Part shown: one piece after another, positions 57,101 to 64,000 of the stretch | Layout of the letters: every line of letters starts with the position of its first letter | Position numbering within the stretch: position 1 is the first letter of the stretch | Source: Dendrolimus kikuchii | Taxonomy: Eukaryota; Arthropoda; Insecta; Lepidoptera; Lasiocampidae | Assembly (NCBI GenBank): GCA_019925095.2 | Contig: CM034389.1 | Location: forward strand, 2,998,001 to 3,062,000 | Length of the DNA: 64,000 bases | Direction: 5' to 3' | Made by a program: the position numbers and the translations under genes | The notes under the pieces: generated by a model | What the model was told of the DNA's origin: nothing | Databases searched by the model: none | The model's input: the letters and a program-made list of their open reading frames with translations, nothing else

Positions 57101-57260
57101 ACATACATACATAACTTCACGCCAGTTCCCTTGCGGGGTAGGCACGAACAACAGAGCGCCATTTAGGCTTATTCTTACACACCTCACTTGCTTCTTTGAC
57201 ATTCATAACTCTTGTCATGCACGCTCGTCTGTTCTTAAGGCTCCTGACAATATAACAAAA
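57101..57260 (-). mobile_element. RTE tail with 13-bp TSD
   Basis: ggttttatataat flanks it (57088-57100, 57261-57273). Confidence 0.88.
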
Positions 57261-57273
57261 GGTTTTATATAAT

Positions 57274-57841
57274 ATTGGCGTCAAATAGGCTTGAGTTAAT
57301 CGTGTTTTGTTTATGGCCTACATCTCCCTTCCTCTATTCTATCCCACTTCCATTACCTTATTCTATCTCTCCTATTCTATTCCGCAACGCATTAGCATTA
57401 CTCCTAGTGTTACAAATTACTTTTATCATTTGGGCCGTCTACCTATCTACCAGCTTCACGCATCAAAATATAAACTACGCGACAGCTATGAAACGGTAAT
57501 AATAATAATGATGATAATGATATTATTAAATTATCTGGAGAGGTCGAAAGCTCATCAATCAGAAGTCGACGACCTCTGCGTCATACATATTCAAATTATA
57601 AACGATTGTTTTGAGATTTCTATCCCGACCTTATTCAAATTTAACTTGCAATTTTGGTACATATAACCTTAGAAATGTGTATCATCAGACTTTAAAGAAA
57701 GTTTACGAACCTATTAAAGAACTGTTATAATTGATTGCTTACAAACACTACAAACAATAACATAAATAAAACTAATTATAAATTAATATCAACTAAAATT
57801 AAACTACAATATAAATATAACTAGACTTACAAAATAACAAA
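57274..57841. other. Unassigned sequence
   Basis: Two overlapping frames (57275-57499, 57307-57666) are hydrophobic by composition, with no motif. Confidence 0.3.
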
Positions 57842-58210
57842 CTATAAGTAAAAAATAGACTCCAGGTCGCTGTCGGCAGGGAGCGTGCCCAAAATGCTGG
57901 CCGCATTTCCACGTTGGATGGCAACGCTGATGCGTTGCCCTAGGTGCAAGCCAGCCTTTTGGTCACGCGAGACCTCAATTAAACGCGTTGAGAGGTCTCG
58001 ATAGAGGTGATAAGCTCCAGGCCCCCACGGCCCCAAGGTTTCAACCCCGAAAGCCACAAATATGTACCCATTACCAATGGACACATATTTGCGGCGTTTC
58101 AGGGCCTCCTGGTTTGTGGCAGCAGCCCCGGCTGTTACGGTTGTAACTGGGAGATGGGAAGCCGCCAAAGTATCAACACAAGTTGCGTCCCATACTAAGG
58201 GGCGTCCCAT
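57842..58210 (-). pseudogene. Retroelement ORF C-terminal domain
   Basis: A 122-codon minus-strand frame reads [54 protein letters not shown] and QRISVAIQRGNAASILGTLP. I know this block as the C-terminal end of invertebrate retroelement polyproteins downstream of a reverse transcriptase, but cannot place its clade. It is the most complete of four copies here (also 38.1, 53.2 and 60.2 kb). No polymerase lies upstream, so it is a remnant. Confidence 0.65.
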
Positions 58211-58834
58211 CTTCGAAATATTTTATGCCATCCTAGAATACTTTGAAGAGATATTTCGAAGCGATAAAGCCACCTATTATTTTGCCTATAATATTATTAA
58301 TATATTTATGTATTTTTTTTTGGTGAGGAATGAAATTTTAATCTACTCCATATCTTTATTTATACGCAGTAGAGAAAACAAAGCAAAAAATAATCAAATT
58401 CAAATTCATTTATTTATATAAACTTATTTCTAGGCCTTATATAATTATACCTAAAACTTATGGTAATAACACATTTTGTTTTTTTTTCTTTAATTTACAA
58501 CATTATTGTGTTACAAGTAAAAGGTACAAAAAGACAGAATTTTGAAAGAAACGCAAGCTGTGAAGTCAGGTGGTTGCCAAGACCCCGCACTAGGAACAAA
58601 CCTGTGTTACATTTATAGGTTTCTTTAAGTGTCTGCATAGTATAGGGTGTGTGTACGTATGAGTAAGTGTGCCTGTATATATATATATATAGTGTGTGTG
58701 TGTGTGATGTGGGTGAGAGTATTTACACATGAGTGTGTTACGATAATTACAATTATAATACTTAAAATTAAGGTTATAATTTTTTTGACGGCGGTTGCTG
58801 CACTAGACTCTAGGTCTGTGAAATGTGTGCGTGC

Positions 58835-58836
<2 letters not shown>
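58211..58836. other. Unassigned sequence
   Basis: caaattcaaattcatttatt at 58395 looks like a LINE 3' end. No gene. Confidence 0.3.
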
Positions 58837-58932
<96 letters not shown>

Positions 58933-58935
58933 GTC
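58837..58935. repeat. (GT)n microsatellite
   Basis: Nearly uninterrupted GT for about 95 bp. The Cys-Val frames over it are artefacts. Confidence 0.95.
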
Positions 58936-59815
58936 GGGTGTGTCAAATCGAATCCCTATTTCCAAATATTCTTGACTGAGCTTCGTTGCAGACTTATTGT
59001 TAGCTATAAAACGTCATGTAATGTTTTTACGTCGCGTATGAGTGTACGCTCACCTTGACAATGTTGGTAAGGGCTAACAGCGAATGACAGAAAAACAAGT
59101 AAAAAACCGTTAACCGCATTGTGTCGCCTCGTTGATTACGGCGGATTCTTTGATTGGACTATTACTCCATTGATGCGCAACCGATCCAAGGGCAGATTAA
59201 TGAATTGTTCTTCATTCGAAGTATTAGCGCTGCTATACTGTGAATTTCTATCGCTGGACAGTAAGAGTGAGGCGGAAACTCGGTGGCGGCACTGTCGCAC
59301 AACATGGGCGCTGCGTTGAAAGGTTGAAACCCGGTGGCGGCGCGCAGGAGATTGTCATCCGGCGGCGTGACAATTTTAGCCTTTTTTAAATTACTCTACG
59401 CTTGATTTTTACTTTTATTTGTGACTAATGTTTCTTTTCTAACTTTTATTAATATAAATATAATTCCTTTAGCCTACATCCGTCAACATATTATAATTGA
59501 AACAATTCTATCTAGATTACACTTTAAATCACTAGCATAAAGTTCAAAATTCAATGCTCTGTTACCCACCATTTCCTTTGATCTACGTATAAAAGTATAT
59601 CTGCATTAAATATAATAGCTATGGAGCTAAAATTCATTTGAAATCTTTTAAGTTTTATTTAAATTGAAAATTAATTCTAACGGGTAAAGGGAAATGTGTT
59701 TTATTTAGAATTGAATAAGGTTGAATTTTATGTGTTTATCAATTTTTAGTGTCACTTTTTTGTTTCATCGATTTTCAAATCAGAAAGTTTGTAAACAAGA
59801 TTCACTTCAAAAACA
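58936..59815. other. Unassigned sequence
   Basis: No convincing gene. 59280-59370 contains ggtggcggc twice. The rest is AT-rich. Confidence 0.3.
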
Positions 59816-59960
59816 CATGGAAAATGCAATAATGAAATACATGAAATATAGATTAAATCATGAAAAATAAATATGTGCACTTTTTTCACCTATAATTTCC
59901 CACAAGTACTATATTTTCACAGCTTAAAAAAAATTCTACACAAAAAAGTGGCAGCCTTAA
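59816..59960. repeat. Repeat I, second copy
   Basis: Matches 46997-47140 in the same orientation (catggaaaatgcaataat to aagtggca). Confidence 0.5.
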
Positions 59961-59999
59961 TAGATACGAAAATATAAAGAGCAATTATTTGTAGCCAGG

Positions 60000-60395
60000 T
60001 ATGTTGCTGAGGAGTTTGTTGACTTCTTCTTGACAGCAATAACACATTGCGAAGCTTATATTTGTATGACCTTCGAAAAATATTCTCCAGTGGAACTTTA
60101 ATTCCCTGGAGTCCAGGCAGGCCGCTGATGTGGGATGTTACCGTGTTGACACACTAGCGCCTTCCCGTCTCGACGAGTCCGAAATTGGGGCCGGTTGCGC
60201 TGCCACTTCTGCCAAATATCTCAAACGGCGCAAATATGTGAACCTCGGAACTGGGTATCTATTTGAGCCGTTTGGGTTAAAGACGTTAGGTCTGTGGAGG
60301 GCAAAGTGCCCAACGACTTTTAAATAACATTAAAAAAGGGTGGTAAAGGCCGTAGGTGATAGAAAGGCTGGAGCTTACCTTGCTCAAAGGATTAA
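60000..60395 (+). pseudogene. Retroelement C-terminal fragment behind a LINE piece
   Basis: 60000-60110 is the inverse of the cgcttcgcaa repeat. 60115-60390 encodes VDTLAPSRLDESEIGAGCAA, KRRKYVNLGTGYLFEPFGLK and RKAGAYLAQRINVY. Frame changes are needed at both ends, so it is decayed. Confidence 0.55.
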
Positions 60396-60400
60396 TGTAT

Positions 60401-60726
60401 ATATTTTATTTTTATTTTTTTTATTGCAGGAGTTCAGCAGAAAGGCAGACGGCCCACTTGATGGAAAGCGGTTACCATCGCCTATGGACATTTGCAACAC
60501 CAAAGTTGCTACAAATGCGCTGCTGCTCTCTTAAGGGAGACTGGAACCTGGTCACTAATGCCGGAACACAACTTAAGGTTGTTATGGCGACATACTTTGG
60601 ACCAGGGGTGGTAGCCATCCAGTCGAGCAAATGCCCTACCACCTGGCTGTGGGTTGTTAAGTCGCCTTTTACGACAGGCCGCCCGGCCGCAGGAAATTGT
60701 ATTCTTTCTCCGTTCCTGCACGGATA
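60401..60726 (-). mobile_element. S1 SINE, full length
   Basis: From the T-rich tail complement to cctgcacggata. It is inserted into the end of the retroelement fragment. Confidence 0.88.
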
Positions 60727-60927
60727 GATATATTCAGCGAGGTAATGCTGCCAGCCTCCTAGGCCCACTGCCTAGTAACAACGGTCTGGTCGTGCTGGAC
60801 CGATCGTAGTTAATAGTCGTTACTTTTTAGTGAATATTAATTAGTATTTTTGTAGACCATAAATTCCACATCCTTAAGATACTTTGAAAATAAAACTGCA
60901 CAGTGGAACTTATTTTGATTTTTTTTT

Positions 60928-61216
60928 ATCCGTGCAGGAATGGAGAAAGAATACAATTTTCTGCGGCCGGGCGGCCTGTCGTAAGAGGCGACTTAACAAG
61001 TGGTAGGGCATTTGCCCGACTGGATGGCTACCACCCCTGGTATAAAGTATGTCGCCGTAACAACCTTGAGTTGTGTTCCGGCATTAGTGACCAGGTTCCA
61101 GTCTCCCTTAAGAGAGCAGCAGCGCATTTGTAGCAACTTTGATGCTGCAAATGTCCATAGGCGATGGTAACCGCTTTCCATCAAGTGGGCCGTCTGCCTG
61201 TCTAATAAAAAAAAAA
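60928..61216 (+). mobile_element. S1 SINE
   Basis: Head tccgtgcaggaatgg, ending in an A run. It lacks the short acccacagccag segment. It forms an inverted pair with the copy 200 bp upstream. Confidence 0.85.
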
Positions 61217-61336
61217 CTTCAATGGGCAAGTGGCAAAACGAATCGCAACAAAATTTCAACTTGAAATTTTACAGGCAGGTTTTCAAATTGGACAAGTACA
61301 TTAACAATCTGCCCGTAAAACTTCAAGTTAAAATTT

Positions 61337-61535
61337 AGAGGCGACAAAACAACCCACAGCCAAATGGTAGGGTATTTGCCCGTGTGAATGACTACTACCC
61401 CTGGTCTAGGGTGTGCCGCAATAATAACCTTGAGTTGTGTTCCAGCATAAGTGGCCAGGTTCCAGTATCCCTTAAGCGAGCAGCAGCGCATTTGTAGCAC
61501 TTTTGGTGTTGCAAATGTCTATAGGCGATGCTAAT
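61337..61535 (+). mobile_element. S1 SINE, internal part
   Basis: From aggcgacaaaacaaccc to ctataggcgatg. Both ends are missing. Confidence 0.75.
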
Positions 61536-61929
61536 ATTGTATGTAAGTCGACATATCAATTTAGTAAAACGTGCCAATTTCGAAATTAAACTGTTTGCCT
61601 CATTTACCTATTATTTCATGGCAGTTACATAAGTGCAATATAATGGTCACGCATTGGATAATTACGCATTGTATGGTTAATGACTATTGAACGGTTATGG
61701 TCTGAAGGCATAAGACAATGTAGACAATTCTGAAATTATATATTGTCTGATATTTTTAGTACTCAAACCTACATAAGCGCAGGGGCGTAGCTGCCGCTAT
61801 ATCAGCCGTATCAATGATACACGATACAAGTATACAAGCAAAATTCCTCAAATTGCTAAGCTAACATTAACGGCTATCAGACTGGTCATTATTGTCTATA
61901 GAGGCAGAAAATCTAGAAAAACTGAAATC
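61536..61929. other. Unassigned sequence
   Basis: Nothing recognised. Confidence 0.3.
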
Positions 61930-61942
61930 GTCTTCATCTATG

Positions 61943-62241
61943 CTCCGGTGGTTCGGGCATGTGGAAAGAATGCATGATGAAAGAATGACTAAACAGATAT
62001 ACAATGCAAAAGTGGATGGATGCAGAAGTCGTGGAAGGCCACTACACACCTTCCATGATCAAATTGATCGTGTACTAGCAGAAAGTGATGTCTGGAGCCT
62101 TAAGAACAGACGAGCTTGCATGACAAGAGTTATGAATGTCAAAGAGGCAAGTGAGGTGTGTAAGAATGAGCCTAAATGGCACTCTGTTGTTCGTGCCTAC
62201 CCCGCAAGGGAACTGGCGTGAAGTTATGTATGTATGTATGT
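61943..62241 (+). pseudogene. RTE-like LINE end with 13-bp TSD
   Basis: The frame reads LRWFGHVERM, RPLHTFHDQIDRVLAES and AYPARELA, then the atgtatgtatg tail. gtcttcatctatg (61930-61942) and gtcttcagctatg (62242-62254) flank it with one mismatch. A 12-bp duplication (atgatgaaagaatg) lies after the first motif. Confidence 0.8.
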
Positions 62242-62254
62242 GTCTTCAGCTATG

Positions 62255-62609
62255 GATGATTTGATAAATAAGTTTGACAAAAAAAAAGGTGAGAAATGTT
62301 AATATTTGATTTGAATTGTTTATTAGCTCCTAACTCCTAGGAGCATTCAGTATAACTAATGGTAGTATAACCAATATATAATTATTTTTAATAGAATTCG
62401 AACCTTTTTTGTTTCTTTAAAAAAAAACTTTACCCCCCCCCCTTTTTTTTTGATACAGGACCCGTCTAAGGCAAGCTACGTCACTGCATAAGAGTCAAGC
62501 TTAACCTACTTCAAGTCCTGGTCTAGGATGGACTTCTAATTTCATAACGCTGATATTAGACGGATAACCCGAATTATTATTATTACTAATATTTAACAAA
62601 ATTGGTTCG
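62255..62609. other. Unassigned sequence
   Basis: C and T runs near 62433-62451. Nothing recognised. Confidence 0.3.
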
Positions 62610-62820
62610 TTTTGGTCTTACGCCAAAAACAGGGTTTGCACTGAAAATCAGCGTTGTGTCGGATATAATTCCGGCACAGCAATATGACGAGCGCAAATCT
62701 TGTTTGCTGAAAATGCGGCGTACAAATTCTCAAAATATGCCCTGTGTATAATAATGTATAAGGAATGCAATTACGTCGCTATTTCTTGTAATAAAGTCTT
62801 TCTTTCTTTCTTATTCAATC
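62610..62820 (+). mobile_element. LINE 3' end with CTTT tail
   Basis: gtttgcactgaaaatcagcg, tgtcggatataattccggc and ttacgtcgctatttcttgta end in an (CTTT)n tail. The most complete copy of this 3' end. Confidence 0.6.
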
Positions 62821-62982
62821 TATTTGAAGGCCCATAACTAAGAGACTAAAACACAACGATATTCAATGTAATTGTATGATTCAAGTTTATGTATATATAC
62901 AACACTGATTGATTCATCCAAATTGCAAAACGCATATGAACTATACAATATTAGCTTAAAGCTACAGTTTTTTTAATGTTAA

Positions 62983-63708
62983 TCTATATTTAATATCATA
63001 AAGAGGTAAAGTTTGTCAGTTTGTGACCTTGTAGGGGGTAATCTCTGGATCTACTAAACCGATTTTAAAAATTCTTTCACCAGTGGAAAGCTACATTAAT
63101 CCTGAGTGACATACATACATACATAACTTCACGCCAGTTACCTTGCGGGGTAGGCATGAACAACAGAGCGCCATTTAGGCTTATGCACGCTCGTCTGTTC
63201 TTAAGGCTCCTGACATCACCTTCTGCTAGTACACGATCAATTTGATAATGGAAGGTGTGTCGTGGCCTTCCACGACTTCTGCATCCATCCACTTTTGCAT
63301 TGTATATCTGTTTAGTAATTCTTTCATCATGCCCAAACCACCGAAGCATTCCTTTCCTTACCTTCACCCCGACACTCTTTTAGAGCAACTCTCTTTCTTA
63401 CTTCGGTATTACGAACGCGGTCCGCGAGCGTCACTCCGCAGATTTTGCGCAGTGCTCGCATCTCGACCGCGTTTACTCTACTTTCATGCTCTTTCTTCCA
63501 TACCCAACTCTCGCTTCCATACGTGAGCGTAGGTACCAGCACCGCGTTGTGTATGGCAAGCTGGGCCTTCTGGCTGAGGTGCTTAGCGCCTAGAAGTTTA
63601 CCTAACGCTCCATTCACATCCCTGAGTGACATAGGGTATATTTGAATGTGATTAATAGTAAGTATTTTTTTTTTCTGATACCTAGCGAAGTGGGTACGGG
63701 TCAGCTAG
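62983..63708 (+). mobile_element. Helitron J, interrupted by an RTE tail
   Basis: TC at 62983-62984 after A, CTAG at 63705-63708 before T. Without the nested RTE it is about 206 bp. Confidence 0.65.
63114..63620 (-). pseudogene. RTE-like LINE end nested in Helitron J
   Basis: The longest RTE piece (507 bp). cctgagtgacata flanks it (63101-63113, 63621-63633). The frame upstream reads GKLLGAKHLSQKAQLAIHNA, LTYGSESWVWKKEHESRVNA and MRALRKICGVTLADRVRNTE, the thumb region after the polymerase. A frameshift near 63370 separates this from the KVRKGMLRWFGH part. The catalytic core is not included. Confidence 0.88.
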
Positions 63709-63862
63709 TCTAATATTAAATTATGCATTGTTGTCTTTCAATCTGTACAAAATTAATTTAAAAAAAAAAAGTTTAAGTTAATCCTTTTTTAGCTAGACGT
63801 GTTGCTGGAGAGTTTCTTGCCTTTTTCCTTAACAGCAAAATCACGTTGTACACTGTACATAG
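63709..63862 (-). repeat. cgcttcgcaa-type repeat piece
   Basis: agacgtgttgctggagagtt and cttaacagcaaaatcacgtt are the inverse of the 36.4-kb segment. Confidence 0.4.
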
Positions 63863-64000
63863 AGACGGCCTCTGTGGTTGAGCGGGCTAAACTTTTGCCG
63901 GCGTACCTCACTGCAACGCAGAGGTTCCGGGTTCGTTTCCTGGTATAGTAAATTTCGGAAACGTATTTTCTCCGTAATTTACTATGGTCTGGGATCGGCC
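63863..64000 (+). mobile_element. T-SINE subfamily 2, cut by the window end
   Basis: A box tggttgagcgggcta, B box ggttcgtttcc (one change from consensus). Second copy of the 20.3-kb element. Confidence 0.65.

Noticed and set aside
57275..57666. Hydrophobic frames as a membrane protein
   Set aside because: Hydrophobicity follows from T-rich sequence; two overlapping frames look equally good and neither has a motif.
58647..59058. Two Cys-Val-rich frames
   Set aside because: Translations of the GT microsatellite.

Overview
The window is a repeat-saturated, AT-rich stretch of an insect nuclear genome, most likely a moth or butterfly. The evidence is the repeat set: Lep1-type non-autonomous Helitrons, RTE 3' ends finished with (ATGT)n tails, tRNA-headed SINEs and R1-clade LINE ends of the kind seen in Lepidoptera. 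There is no operon structure, rRNA gene, functional-looking tRNA gene or CRISPR array. Names used below are local labels: S1 (poly-A SINE of about 310 bp, roughly 17 copies), RTE tails (short 3' ends of an RTE-like LINE), T-SINE (tRNA-headed SINE, two subfamilies), Helitron A, B, J and Lep1 (TC...CTAG elements), LTR-1 (solo LTR of about 490 bp, seven copies) and LTR-2.

Layout. 1-3.6 kb: endonuclease end of an RTE-like LINE, a T-SINE, an RTE tail, S1 pieces and a foldback. 3.9-4.07 kb: a candidate host exon (minus). 4.2-13.3 kb: hAT MITEs, solo LTRs, LINE and S1 copies. 13.4-19.2 kb: GC-rich repeat, TA microsatellite, Tc1 and RTE remnants. 19.3-20.6 kb: a Helitron nested in a Helitron. 21.4-22.3 kb: a TIR element made of 105-bp tandem repeats. 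22.3-31 kb: R1 RNase H piece, inverted LTR-2 and S1 pairs around a second candidate exon, an LTR broken by an R1 LINE, and a twice-interrupted Helitron A. 30.7-31.1 kb: a Penelope-like hairpin element. 31.7-39.9 kb: three PIF/Harbinger-type MITEs, more Helitrons and tails. 40.4-40.7 kb: a candidate first coding exon (minus). 41-45 kb: the least repetitive part. 46-48.7 kb: a pogo-like MITE and a second Penelope-like copy. 48.8-53.0 kb: a young but broken Ty1/copia element. 53-64 kb: more nested repeats.

How it fits together. Apart from three candidate exons, all on the minus strand and possibly intronic neighbours of one or more long genes, nothing looks like working host coding sequence. The region acts as a landing zone: many insertions can be dated relative to one another because target-site duplications and undisturbed paralogous copies are visible. 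The RTE machinery appears to have left at least eleven very short 3' ends with duplications of 7-14 bp, and a LINE at 5.9-6.3 kb shares its 3' tail with S1 and is the probable partner that moves it. Coordinates of diverged repeats are approximate; family names rest on motifs read by eye, without database comparison.
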